Of a stretch of 64,000 nt of DNA, positions 47,010 through 56,375 are shown piece after piece. Origin of the DNA: G963677085 sp963677085 (GTDB lineage Bacteria; Planctomycetota; Planctomycetia; Pirellulales; Thermoguttaceae). The notes beneath the pieces are model-generated. The model saw only the letters and a list, made by a program, of their open reading frames with translations. It searched no databases and was not told the DNA's origin. Made by a program: the position numbers and the translations under genes. Each line of letters starts with the position of its first letter. Position 1 is the first letter of the stretch. The DNA lies in the NCBI GenBank assembly GCA_963677085.2, contig CAXXFH010000004.1, positions 1 to 64,000 on the forward strand, read 5' to 3'.

Positions 47010-47314
47010 TTCAGCACGATCTCGATCGACGTTGCCGCCAACGATCTTGTCGTCGCCAGCAATCCGGTCGCCGCCGATCTTGGCGTCGGCTGACCGGTCG
47101 CCTCATTGACTACCACTACCGGTGCCAGCACGGGCGTGCCATCCTTGCCCGCCGTCTCCCGATCCCGGAGCCGGATTTCTCGTCGCCAATGATAAAACGA
47201 TGCCTCCCGTAAGCCCCGTTTCCGGCAAAACTCGCGAATCGACTCGCCCCTGCCTTGCTGATCGGCAACCCTCTCCCGCCAAACCCGCTCCTTATCCTCA
47301 CTCCGCCTCGCCAC
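47010..47314 (-). pseudogene. Second IS66 tnpA, cut at its 3' end by the complete IS66
   Basis: From GTG 47314 the frame reads a TnpA helix-turn-helix (VWRERVADQQGRGESIREFCRKRGLREASFYHWRREIRLRD) and reaches SIEIVLNDGTTIVSV, the same point as ELVLPSGVVLRLP in tnpA. It then runs into the inverted repeat of the neighbouring IS66. The protein is related but clearly different, so this is a separate element of which only this piece is left. Confidence 0.8.
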
Positions 47315-47527
47315 ACTCCTCGACCTCAAAACACCTCCCAGGGTTGAATCACAAACAACCCCAGCATACCCCACCCGTCAACAACGCGCTTCGCCGGACG
47401 GTTACCTCGATCGAGAGCTGAAGAAGGCTTCATGCGATAACCTTTCCCCACATCCGGATCCGTGGAACGTTGTCAGCGCGGGAAACGATTGCCTCGCGGC
47501 CGAGATTGCCTGCGTCGAGAACCGGGT

Positions 47528-47902
47528 TCAACCGCAGCCGACGTTCCTTCGCGTGCGCCACGCGCAGGCGATCAGGCCGAACAGGCCGATCGCCAACAGC
47601 GTCAGAACACTGGGTTCGGGTACGTCAAGAATCGACAACTCTCCGGTCGACTCGTAAAAGATGGCCACGCCAGACGCATTGCCGAGCGACCAGACGCCGA
47701 GCAACGTTTCCATGGCGTCGTATCCGTTGAAAGTCACGGCAAAATCGTCGTCGTACGTCGTGGCCAAACTGCTGGACACGATGTCCCACACGCCGTACGC
47801 GGTGACGCCGGAAAGGTCGAAGGCGAGCGTTCCGTCGAGAACCAGCGAGCCGGTTCCCAAGAACTGCGTCGAGTCGATATGCGCCGTCTTCAAGAACAGC
47901 AC
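47528..47902 (-). pseudogene. C-terminal part of a PEP-CTERM protein
   Basis: About 124 residues remain, in frame from GTG 47902 and open upstream for a few more codons (CPGVWPV). The end is a PEP-CTERM tail: VPEPSVLTLLAIGLFGLIACAWRTRR. The preceding part (LGTGSLVLDGTLAFDLSGVTAYGVWDIV) looks like the last beta strands of an autotransporter-associated or filament-like domain. No signal peptide is present, so the 5' part was lost. The remnant lies between the IS66 fragment and a large secreted protein gene. Confidence 0.65.
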
Positions 47903-47991
47903 AGGCCAGACCCCCGGACAATACAGGGCAGGAGGGCAAGACGCCGTTGGTCATTCGTGAAGTCTTCGGGCCCCTTCTGTTCCGCCCGCCT

Positions 47992-50187
47992 CTACTTGCC
48001 AGGAGGTCCCTTGTCCGGAGAAGCGTCCGGGGCACCCAGCGCGTCCAGGGAGACTCCCATCTGGTCGAACTGGGCGGCAGCGTTGAGGAAGTGAGCCGTC
48101 ATCCAGAAGACAGTCCAGTCCTCGCGGTAGGTGCCGCGCATCTGGTGCACGTCCTGAATGTGATCCATGCCTTGCACGAAGTTGGTGTGGTTGAGCTGTT
48201 CGCCTTGGCTGCCTTCCGGGTCGAGCATCTGGCCGCAGGTGCGATACATCACGACCGCCAGCTTCTTCAGGTCGTCCCGTCTGAGATACTCGCCCATGCG
48301 ATAGATCTCGGGCGTGTAGAGGACGCCGAAGACGTCGAGGTGTTGGTTCTGCGCGGAGACGACGGTCCAGCCGCGGGTTTTCAAGCCGTGATCGCGCAGC
48401 CGGCCCGGCGGCATGTCGATGTCCCAGACCACCGTGTAGGTCAGGGTCACGTCCATCGCGTGCTCGGCCCACCTGAGGTACTTGGGGGCTTTGGTCATCT
48501 CGTAGACGGACAGGAAGGCCTGGAAACCGGCCAAAGCGCCTTCCTTGTCCTCGCAGCGTGCATCCAACGTGCCACCCCAGTAGGGCTCGCTCATGTCCAG
48601 GTGGCGATCGGCGTAGTGTTCGGCGGCCTTCAGCGCGGCATTCCGGTACGATGGCTCGCCGAACAGCCGGTGCGCCTTGCAGAGAGGAGATACCAGGAAG
48701 CCCTCGTTGGTCGACTTGGGGCGCCAGCCCTTGTCCAAGATCCGCGCCGCGTGAAGGTCGCACGCCTTGCGCAGGAAGCCTTCCCACTTCGACGTATCGA
48801 CCGATGGCATCTTGCGACCGGCCAGTATCGCCCGCGCGACGTTCTCCATCGCCTGCCCCTGGGAGACCGGGTCCTGTCCGTGCCACTTGTCCCGGTCGAG
48901 GTCGTAGCGGACCAGGAAGCCGTGTTGATTCATCGGAGCGGTCGCCAGGTAATCCATCGCCCGTTGGGCCATGGCCACGGCGTCGGGGGCGTGCAGCCTT
49001 CGAGCCAGCACCAGGAGGGCATAGCCGGGAGCGCCCGCCTGGCCGCACCAGCCCATCACGTACTCGTTGTTGTGCGGGTACATCCGGAAACCGGCCGACC
49101 GGGCGCCTTCGTGCCAACGCGACAGGGTGAAACGGTACTTCGCGTCGAGAATCTCTTTGAGCGTCGGCAGGCCGTCGGAGCAGAAGGGGCGGTACAGGTC
49201 GAGTGTTTCTCGCAGTGGGACGCGGAACCCCGAGCCCTTCCGCTCGACCGGATACGCCTGAAGGTAGAAGGTCTTCTCGATGACGGCACCGGCAGGGACC
49301 GTCAGGTACGTGTCGGTGTACGGGAACAGCTTCGACTGGTTGGCCTTGACAAAGCCACGTCGGCCATTGACCGAACAGGGCCCGGAGAGCAGGGACAGCT
49401 CGGTGGACCGATCGTGTGCGACTAGTCCCAGCGACCACCACTGATCGGCCTGGTTCGCATGGGACGCCAGCGAGGGGAGCGTGTGCAGCGCCGCGCCGCA
49501 GAGCCGCTGCCCGTGCTCCCACTCCAGCGCGACAAAGGGCATCGTCAGGCGGTGCTCTTCGCAAAACAGCTCTTCGCCCGGTTTGCCCGTGTACCTGGCG
49601 ACCCGGTCGGTTCCCGAGGCGCTACCCGACGGATTGCCGTAGCAGCAGACCCCCGGCAGCATGGCCGGGACGCCGGATCGCGGCGCCCGCCAGCGCACCG
49701 AGAGTGTGACATTCCGGGCGGGTTGCTCGCCCTTCCACTCCCAGCGACGGACACAGCGGACCCGCCGACCCTCGGCGATGTACGCGTCTCGCAAGAGCCA
49801 GGCCCCTTGGTCGGTGGGCACGGTGCCGGAAAGCACCAGCCACGGACCCAAGCGTTGACACCTCTGCGCCTGACCGTGCTTCCAGTTTGCAGGCCAGTCG
49901 TTCTCCCAGGCCATGGCAACGGACCAAAGCCCCTCGTTCGGCTGTGCCAGTTTCCCGCCTTCTTCGTTACAAAAGCTCACTCGATACGCCTGGCCCTTCG
50001 GCGTCACCTCAAGGCGGCCGGCGGCAGAGTCGAGAGTCTGCCCGTGCAGCGCGCGGCCCGACACGCCCGCACCAGGGGCCCGGCCCGGATCAGCGCGAGG
50101 CGCCATGGCATCGGCCCACACGCCTCCAGTCAGCAGTGCCACGGCGATCCCGGCGCACGCGTAGATGAAGACTTTCACAGCTCCCAT
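47992..50187 (-). CDS. Secreted protein, probably alpha/alpha-barrel glycosidase-like, function unknown
   Basis: The ATG at 50187 gives 731 residues (MGAVKVFIYACAG); ATG 50220 would add 11. A signal peptide covers about 1-25 (VFIYACAGIAVALLTGGVWA). The N-terminal third is beta-rich (GRLEVTPKGQAYRVSF, RNVTLSVRWRAP). The C-terminal two thirds are helical repeats with aromatic and acidic residues (MNQHGFLVRYDLDRDKW, GQAMENVARAILAG, YWGGTLDARCEDKEGALAGFQAFLSVYEMTK, YTVVWDIDMPPGRL), resembling six-hairpin glycosidases or polysaccharide lyases. No known catalytic signature was found. It stands alone between mobile-element debris on both sides. Confidence 0.6.
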   Translation of the reverse strand: MGAVKVFIYACAGIAVALLTGGVWADAMAPRADPGRAPGAGVSGRALHGQTLDSAAGRLEVTPKGQAYRVSFCNEEGGKLAQPNEGLWSVAMAWENDWPANWKHGQAQRCQRLGPWLVLSGTVPTDQGAWLLRDAYIAEGRRVRCVRRWEWKGEQPARNVTLSVRWRAPRSGVPAMLPGVCCYGNPSGSASGTDRVARYTGKPGEELFCEEHRLTMPFVALEWEHGQRLCGAALHTLPSLASHANQADQWWSLGLVAHDRSTELSLLSGPCSVNGRRGFVKANQSKLFPYTDTYLTVPAGAVIEKTFYLQAYPVERKGSGFRVPLRETLDLYRPFCSDGLPTLKEILDAKYRFTLSRWHEGARSAGFRMYPHNNEYVMGWCGQAGAPGYALLVLARRLHAPDAVAMAQRAMDYLATAPMNQHGFLVRYDLDRDKWHGQDPVSQGQAMENVARAILAGRKMPSVDTSKWEGFLRKACDLHAARILDKGWRPKSTNEGFLVSPLCKAHRLFGEPSYRNAALKAAEHYADRHLDMSEPYWGGTLDARCEDKEGALAGFQAFLSVYEMTKAPKYLRWAEHAMDVTLTYTVVWDIDMPPGRLRDHGLKTRGWTVVSAQNQHLDVFGVLYTPEIYRMGEYLRRDDLKKLAVVMYRTCGQMLDPEGSQGEQLNHTNFVQGMDHIQDVHQMRGTYREDWTVFWMTAHFLNAAAQFDQMGVSLDALGAPDASPDKGPPGK

Positions 50188-50401
50188 CCCTTGCGGTACT
50201 TCCGCTTGGTAACCGTTCACACGTTTTCAGGGCTCTCCGAACCTTACCGAGAAGGATTGCCCTGAAGCGAATATCTTGATCTTGAGCGGGCCTATTCGAC
50301 TTGTCAAGGTCCCCCCAAGAAATTTCAAAAAATCGGCAAGCAAAATCTCTGCGAATATCAGGAGTTTTCGGCGGATCACGCGTGTGAGTTGATATTGATC
50401 C

Positions 50402-51606
50402 ATGGCGCACGAGTGCATATGCTTTCGCACCATGAAAGCGCGACAAACACACGAGTGTCCGAACTGTAAAGGCCTGGCGAAGAAGCTTGCTCGCCAAGAC
50501 GCTGAAATTGCCGACCTGAAGAGGCAACTCGCTACGGCGATTCAACGCATCGACAAGCTGGAGCAGGAAAACGCGCGGTTGCGCGAGGAAAACGGTCAGC
50601 TCAAACAGCAGTTGGCTGCGGCACGCAAGGACTCCTCGACCTCCTCCAAGCCGCCCTCGAGCGACATCGTCAAACCGCCAAAGAGGCCGCCGAAGGATCG
50701 CAAGAAACGCGAGCGCGGCGGGCAGCCGGGGCACCCGCGCCACGAGCGGCCCGAATTCCCCCTGGATAGGATCAACCAAACCCTGCGTTACACACTCGAC
50801 TGCTGCCCGGATTGCGGCGGCGAGCTGCTGATTTCGCGCCAAACGGAACCACGAATCATCCAACAGGCAGAACTGATCGCCACACCGTTGGGGATCGCCG
50901 AGCATCGGGCCTTGGCTTACTGGTGCCCGAAGTGCCGCAAGCTGCATTACGCCCCGCTGCCCGCGGTGGTCGAGAAAACCGGGCTGTTCGGCCCGCAGCT
51001 CACGACCTTGGTGGCCTTCATGAAAGGCGTTTGCCACGCCTCGTTCTCTACGATCCGCAAGTTCCTCCGTGATGTCGTGGGCATCAAGGTCTCGCGCGGC
51101 TACCTGGCCAAAGTGATCGCCAAGGTAACCGGGTGGTTGAGGCCGGCCTACGAGGAACTGCTCGCGCGGTTGCCGGGCGAGGCCTTCCTGAACGTCGACG
51201 AAACGGGCCACAAGGAAAACGCCAAGAAGTTCTGGACGTGGTGCTTTCGTGCCGAGCTTTACACGCTGTTTCGCATCGAGCCGTCGCGCAGCTCGGATGT
51301 CTTGATTGACACGCTGGGTGAAGAGTTCAACGGCGTGCTGGGCTGCGACTACTTTGGCGCCTACCGCAAGTACATGCGCAAGTTCGACGTGCTCGTCCAG
51401 TTCTGCCTGGCCCACCTGATCCGCGACGTGAAGTTCCTCACCACGTTGCCGGACAAGAAGCAGAAGGCCTACGGCAAGCGGGTCCGCGAGGCGCTGCGGG
51501 AACTGTTCGCCGTGATCCACCGGCGCGAGAAGCTCAGCGAAACCGGGTTCGCGAGAAAGCTGGAAGCCGCCCGAGCGGATGTCTTTCGCATGGCGACCAC
51601 CCGGGT
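50402..51606 (+). pseudogene. Third IS66-type transposase, truncated at its 3' end
   Basis: The frame starts at ATG 50402 or 50432 (MKARQTHECPNCKGLAKKL). A coiled-coil and a Ser/Pro hinge (SSTSSKPPSSDIVKPPKRPPKD) precede the zinc-finger block (CCPDCGGELL, YWCPKCRKLHY) and the catalytic part (FLNVDETGHKENAKKFWTW; GVLGCDYFGAYRKYMRK). Homology stops at ATTRVPP, before the third acidic residue. The frame runs out through reverse-strand IS256 sequence to 51652. It belongs to a different IS66 branch from the complete copy and is inactive. Confidence 0.85.
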
Positions 51607-52330
51607 GCCGCCAGGCAAGCACGCCTTGCGGGCTTGTTTCAGGCCCGCGTGATCGTCGGAGGCGATCAACTGCACGCCGTGAAGACCTCGATCGATCAGG
51701 CTTTTCAAAAAGTCGCGCCAGTGGACTTCCGCTTCGGATAATGAAACACTGACGCCCAGGACGCTTCGCCGGCCGTTGTCGAGCACTCCGATCGCAATCA
51801 GCACGGCGCAGTCGCGTACGCTGCCGCCGTGGCGCACTTTCTCGTAGCGGGCATCCAAGATAAGGTAGGGCGTTCTTGCTAATGGTCGGTTGCGCCACGC
51901 CTCCAGTTCTTCGTCGAGCAGCCCGGCGGCGCGGCTCACTTGGCTGCTGCTCACGTCCAGACCGCACAGTTCCTTCGTGATTTCCGCCACCTTTCGCGTG
52001 GACACGCCTTGGACGTACATCTCGGCCACGGCCAGCTTCAACGCCCGTTCGCTGCGTTCGCCTCGCTCGAGCGCGGAGGGGTAAAACTCGACGTCCCGCG
52101 TCTGGGGCACCTTCAGATTCAGGCGGCCGAGGCGACTGTGGACCGTCTTGGGCTTGAACCCGTTGGCATAGCCCCGCCGCGACTCGCTGCGCTGGTAGGG
52201 CATCGCCCCCAAGGCGTCGGCACGCTGGAGCTTCATCGCCTCGTTCATCAGGATCTCAATCGCTTCGGCCATTCCGTCGAACCCGTGCTCGCTGAGCAGT
52301 TGGAGCAATTCCTCGAAACAGGTAGAATGA
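51607..52330 (-). pseudogene. IS256-family (mutator type) transposase, both ends lost
   Basis: Good IS256 similarity from EAIEILMNEAMKLQRADALGA through RRGYANGFKPKTVHSRLGRLNLKVPQTRD, ERALKLAVAEMYVQGVSTRKVAEI, YLILDARYEKVRHGG (first Asp) and LIASDDHAGLKQARKACLPG (second Asp). The third catalytic residue and the C-terminus are missing where it meets the truncated IS66 transposase tail to tail. No ATG is found at the N-terminal side, which joins a primase fragment. Confidence 0.85.
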
Positions 52331-52334
52331 TCGT

Positions 52335-52730
52335 CGTGGGCCAGCCGTGGGCGCGCAACACGGCCCGCACGTCGCCGCGTGTGTCGAAGTCGTCGCCGGG
52401 GCGGTGTTGTTCGCCGAAGGGCAACGCGGCGCCGTTGTAGACCGGTGTCGGCAACGGCTCGGACCAGTACTCGTTCAACTCCCACGCCGCCCGCAGAACG
52501 GTTTCTCGCTCAGCCTCGGTGAGCACGGGCAGTTGCGCAAAATCCCCCTGCACCAGTTCATAGCCTGGTGTCGGACAGCATAGGAACAGGCCACCCTCGC
52601 CCCGGGTTTCGATGAGCGTGACGAGAACGTACTTCGTGCCGTCTTGATCCGTTCGTACCTGACACTTCTTGCCACATTGTTCCACGTATTCCTTCTCCTG
52701 CTCAACAAGGATCTCCTCGGCGGCATCGCC
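52335..52730 (-). pseudogene. DNA primase/polymerase-type fragment from a mobile element
   Basis: The segment from EEILVEQEKEYVEQCGKKCQVRTD to RPGDDFDTRGDVRAVLRAHGWP, with LIETRGEGGLFLCCPTPGYELVQGDF and LPVLTEAERETVLRAAWELNEY in between, resembles the central part of phage/plasmid-type bifunctional primase-polymerases. Both ends are lost: repeat B replaces one side and the IS256 fragment the other. It is a relic of an integrative element, like the integrase fragment at 11 kb. Confidence 0.6.
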
Positions 52731-53005
52731 CGGCTGCCGGGGGTCGGTGGGAATCATGGCGTCCGCGGGGCAAGGTAGGAGATAACTTTCGCACCTCCGA
52801 GCGACGGTGCGCACGAGTTGCGCAATCTTGCGAATCGGTTTGTGTGCCTGGTTCGTCGCTATCGATCCACACGTAATGGCAAAATGGGCCGATCTATGCA
52901 GGAATCTGCCGCGCTTCGCGAGCATTTTCCCGGCCGGCAACTGCTTCGATGCGTGACCAAGCTATCGCCATTATCGCCGGACGGAGTTTGCAGGAGGGAC
53001 AAGGG
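52724..53005 (+). repeat. Repeat B, copy 2
   Basis: The copy matches 11760-12045 in the same orientation. Its right end overlaps the 3' end of the XylR-type regulator gene. On the minus strand it supplies the last codons LVPPANSVRR and the TAA stop at 52971-52973; copy 1 has a similar end, VPPKSSIRQ and TAA. Confidence 0.75.
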
Positions 53006-54143
53006 ACAGGCGATAATCCGTTGGTGTCATTCCCGTGATTCGTTGAAAGACGAGTCGGAAGTTTTTCGCGTCGCAGAATCCACATGCCTCAGCAATGGTG
53101 CTGAGTGTCTGTTTCTTCGGCTCGGCCAAGAGTTGTTTAGCCCGCTCGATACGTTTGCGGCAGATGTATTCGTAGGGTGTGCAGTTCAGACACCGCCTGA
53201 AACGATGCTCGAACCACCGGCGGGAAAACGGCATTCTTCTCATCAACATTTCGACACCAAAGGATTCTCCGATGTTCTCCTCAATGAAATGTACGGCTTT
53301 GGCCACGTATTCATCTTCAATCGCCATCACCTCGGTGGAACGGCGTGTGACAACGCCATTGGGTCGAATGAGCACCTCATGTTCCGGCAACCGTTTGCCT
53401 GCCATTAACTGATCCAGCATACATGCCGCTTGGTAACCGATTTCCTCACCGTTGAGGGAAACGCTCGTCAGCGGAACGCTGGAGAAGTCACAAATGATCT
53501 CGTCGTTGTTAGTACCGATGACAGCAACGTCTTGGGGTACCCGTAAGCCAATCGCCGCACAGGCTTCTACCACCAACTGAGCACGCCGATCGTGCGAGGC
53601 CATGACTCCCACAGGCGGTTCGAGCGTCTTAAGCCAGCATTCCAGTTCCTCGCCTCGAGCATACCATGCGCCGCGATGGGAAATGCTGCTCACCGCTTCC
53701 AGGACCGAGCAAATTCGGCCTTCCTGTTCGACCCGTTCGATGAATCCTCGCCCGCGTTCGAAGGCATACCAAACGTTTCGCAAACCGTAGTAGCCGAATC
53801 GTTGGAATCCACGATCGAGGAGATGCTCGGCGGCTAACCGACCAACCACCAATTGATCTTCGGTAACGCGTGGAACTTTCGCTCTATGAAGAGACCCCAG
53901 AACGTTGACGACGGGAAGTCCCAATTGTTGCGCAGCTCGCTCTTGCGCACGGGTTGAAATGGTTGCGACAACTCCATCGCCAGGCCAACCTTTGAGGTCC
54001 TTGAGCGAGAGGATCGCCGTCTCGGGACTACTGGCAAACGTCCAATTCCCGCGTTCCCGTGCATACTTAACCAGCCCCTGGGCTATTCGGTCGCGATGAG
54101 TTCCGCCGATCGAAAATGCTAGGGCAACCTTCACTTGACGCAT
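52971..54143 (-). CDS. XylR-type transcriptional regulator (sugar-binding domain fused to AraC HTH)
   Basis: The protein has 390 residues with a ribosome binding site GGAAGGA before ATG 54143. The N-terminal 1-275 is a periplasmic-binding-protein-like sensor of the XylR/LacI kind (VALAFSIGGTHRDRIAQGLVKYARERGNWTF, VVGRLAAEHLLDRGFQRFGYYG, PVGVMASHDRRAQLVVEACAAIGLRVPQDVAVIGTNND). The C-terminus is an AraC HTH pair (ESFGVEMLMRRMPFSRRWFEHRFRRCL; TLSTIAEACGFCDAKNFRLVFQRITGMTPTDYR). Such proteins respond to a monosaccharide such as xylose. The last ten or so residues come from repeat B. It is divergent from the LamG PEP-CTERM gene and the 54-61 kb island and probably controls them. Confidence 0.92.
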   Translation of the reverse strand: MRQVKVALAFSIGGTHRDRIAQGLVKYARERGNWTFASSPETAILSLKDLKGWPGDGVVATISTRAQERAAQQLGLPVVNVLGSLHRAKVPRVTEDQLVVGRLAAEHLLDRGFQRFGYYGLRNVWYAFERGRGFIERVEQEGRICSVLEAVSSISHRGAWYARGEELECWLKTLEPPVGVMASHDRRAQLVVEACAAIGLRVPQDVAVIGTNNDEIICDFSSVPLTSVSLNGEEIGYQAACMLDQLMAGKRLPEHEVLIRPNGVVTRRSTEVMAIEDEYVAKAVHFIEENIGESFGVEMLMRRMPFSRRWFEHRFRRCLNCTPYEYICRKRIERAKQLLAEPKKQTLSTIAEACGFCDAKNFRLVFQRITGMTPTDYRLSLVPPANSVRR

Positions 54144-54351
54144 GTTCGTCCTTCCTTGTCAATCGCCGCTTCACGCCGGATGAGGATGGCAACATCTATC
54201 TCATTATAGCTTTCCGGTGTTCGCAAACAGCCCCCTTTTTTCCGCAAATCGCCTCTTGATCGAACAGCCGCTTACAATCTAAGGTTGAAGAAGGGTGAAC
54301 CGAGTGCGTTTGCCCATAAAGCAACTGCCTCTGAAGCAGAAGGAGCACGTC

Positions 54352-55179
54352 ATGGTCGAAGTACGTCGTTGTCGAACAGGTTACGCGAAATGGGTCGCAT
54401 TGGTGGCCTTGTGGTCCGTGCTGCAACTGCTATGCACCGGCATCGTCAGCGCCGAGGTCCTCGCTCACTGGAGCTTTAACGAAGGTAGTGGCACTTCGAC
54501 CAACAGCTCCGTGGGCGGCTACACAGGCACGTTGGTCGATTTTGCCGACACCAGCACGGGCGCCGGAAACGCCGTGGGAAGCAGCGGGTGGACCAACAGT
54601 GGCAGCCTGAATTTCGACAACACGGGCGGCCACGTCGAAACCGACTTCTCGCTGGCCGTGTTGCAGAACCAGAGTTTCTCCGTGGAGTTCATCGCCACTC
54701 ACAATGACGCCAGTCTCGGCTGGAGCTCGGTTACGGGACGAGACAGTGGCAAGATTTTCTTCCTGGGCAAGGAAGGCAATTCCACCAGGCTGCACGCCAA
54801 CCTGGATGCTGTGGACAGTCCCAGCCAAGGTTTGGGTCGGCAGTTCAGCGACAGTGCCACTTCAATCTGCGATGGCGCATTGCATCACGTGGCGGTCGTT
54901 TTTGACGACGTAAATAACACTCAGAAACTCTACTTCGATTATGAGTTGGTGGGCACACTCGCTGATGTGACAGGCACGTTGCGTTGCGACGGGAATCTTT
55001 GGATCGGCCGCGATGCGTTAAACGGGTTCGGATGGGATGGTTATGTGAGCGAACTCCGCATCTCCCAAGGTGTGTTGACGACGGACGATTTCCTTCAGGA
55101 AGTCCCGGAACCGTCAGCATTCGTTTTACTCGGTTTCGGCGCATTTTGCCTGATTGCAAGACGACGGCTAAAGAGATAG
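54352..55179 (+). CDS. LamG-domain PEP-CTERM protein
   Basis: The ATG at 54352 follows AGAAGGAG; 275 residues. A signal peptide ends near TGIVSAEVLAHWSFNEGSG. A LamG/concanavalin-like domain fills the middle (NQSFSVEFIATHN, DGALHHVAVVFDDVNNTQKLYFDYELVG, LWIGRDALNGFGWDGYVSELRISQGVLTTDDF). The PEP-CTERM tail is VPEPSAFVLLGFGAFCLIARRRLKR. It is intact where its counterpart at 26416 has a TGA: here the Trp is present in AHWSFNEG. It is probably a surface carbohydrate-binding protein, first in the XylR-controlled island. Confidence 0.88.
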   Translation: MVEVRRCRTGYAKWVALVALWSVLQLLCTGIVSAEVLAHWSFNEGSGTSTNSSVGGYTGTLVDFADTSTGAGNAVGSSGWTNSGSLNFDNTGGHVETDFSLAVLQNQSFSVEFIATHNDASLGWSSVTGRDSGKIFFLGKEGNSTRLHANLDAVDSPSQGLGRQFSDSATSICDGALHHVAVVFDDVNNTQKLYFDYELVGTLADVTGTLRCDGNLWIGRDALNGFGWDGYVSELRISQGVLTTDDFLQEVPEPSAFVLLGFGAFCLIARRRLKR

Positions 55180-55349
55180 TCGGCGTTTACGTCTCCCATT
55201 GGCCGCGCGGCCCATTGCAGGCACCAGCCAGCCCGACGATCTGACGGTCCCGCAACAAAGGCGAATAGTCCGTCGTTTTCAAAGCCTGTTTGGGTGAATG
55301 TGCTGTGGACAGAATCAGGTCTTCCTGGTTCCACGAATTGGAGTGTTTG

Positions 55350-56327
55350 ATGGGAAACAGAAAAACGAGTCGTGCCTTTACGCTAGTCGAGCTTCTGGTC
55401 GTGATCGCGATCATCGGTATATTGATTGCGCTGTTGTTGCCGGCGGTGCAAAGTGCCCGAGAAGCTGCGCGGCGTGCACAATGCCTAAATCACCTCAAAC
55501 AAATCGGCCTCGGTTGGTTGAACCATGAAACGGTACATGGACACTACCCGACGGGCGGCTGGGGATGGCGGTGGGTCGGCGAACCAGATCGTGGTTTCGA
55601 CGAAGACCAACCCGGCGGCTGGGTCTACAATATCCTTCCGTTTATTGAGCAGCAGAGTCTTCGCGATCTCGGCTCGGGAATGGATACGGCGGATCGACGA
55701 TTGGCGCTTTCGGAGTTGACTCAAACACCGATCGCAACTTTCAACTGCCCAAGCCGACGTGCGGCGCAAGCCTATCCTCTCGATCCTTCCCACCAGTGGC
55801 CGCCCTACAATGCCGAGCAGTCGCCAGCCGAGGCACGGACCGACTACGCGGCCAACGGCGGTGACATCCTTTGCGACATAGGCACGGGACCAACGAGTCT
55901 GGCGGCAGGTGACTCGCCCAGCTATGCGTGGCAATGCAGCGACGTCTCGTTCACCGGTGTCTCCTTTCGTCGCAGCACGGTGAAGGTGGCAGCCGTTCGG
56001 GATGGTACCAGCAATACGTATCTGGTGGGTGAGAAATGCATCGCTCCGGATCAGTACTCCTCCGGGGCCAATGAGAACGAGAGCATGTACCAAGGCGACG
56101 ATTACGGTGTGATTCGTTATACGTGGAATAACGGTTCACTTCTGCCCATCCAGGACAGTTCGGAAATGTCTAGCTGGTGGCATCGGTTTGGTAGTACCCA
56201 TCACGCAGGCTGCAATTTTCTATTTGGCGACGGCTCGGTCCGGATGATCGGTTACAGCATTGATCCCGAAGTGCATAGGGCGTTAGGTAACCGATCTGAC
56301 GGTGAAACCGTCAGCGGTAAGTTTTGA
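55350..56327 (+). CDS. DUF1559 pseudopilin-like protein
   Basis: ATG 55350 gives 325 residues. Pilin-like leader MGNRKTSR-AFTLVELLVVIAIIGILIALLLPAVQSAREAARR, the DUF1559 block CLNHLKQIGLGWLNHETVHGHYPTGGW, and the C-terminal HHAGCNFLFGDGSVRMIGYSID. It is closely similar to the copy at 30651, including the rare GWGWxWxGxPDRG and QPGGWxYNxLPxIEQQ segments, so the two are recent paralogues serving parallel islands. Confidence 0.95.
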   Translation: MGNRKTSRAFTLVELLVVIAIIGILIALLLPAVQSAREAARRAQCLNHLKQIGLGWLNHETVHGHYPTGGWGWRWVGEPDRGFDEDQPGGWVYNILPFIEQQSLRDLGSGMDTADRRLALSELTQTPIATFNCPSRRAAQAYPLDPSHQWPPYNAEQSPAEARTDYAANGGDILCDIGTGPTSLAAGDSPSYAWQCSDVSFTGVSFRRSTVKVAAVRDGTSNTYLVGEKCIAPDQYSSGANENESMYQGDDYGVIRYTWNNGSLLPIQDSSEMSSWWHRFGSTHHAGCNFLFGDGSVRMIGYSIDPEVHRALGNRSDGETVSGKF

Positions 56328-56375
56328 TGAGAAAGTCGAGTTTCAAGCGATCGACCACCAACGCCAACAATTGAC

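Noticed and set aside
47951..49564. A 537-codon minus-strand open frame overlapping the secreted protein gene
   Set aside because: It is a second frame of the same strand; only the 731-residue frame has a signal peptide and normal composition.
50090..51967. A 625-codon minus-strand open frame
   Set aside because: It crosses the start of the secreted protein gene, the IS66 fragment and part of IS256, so it cannot be one gene. The sequence is antisense to transposase.
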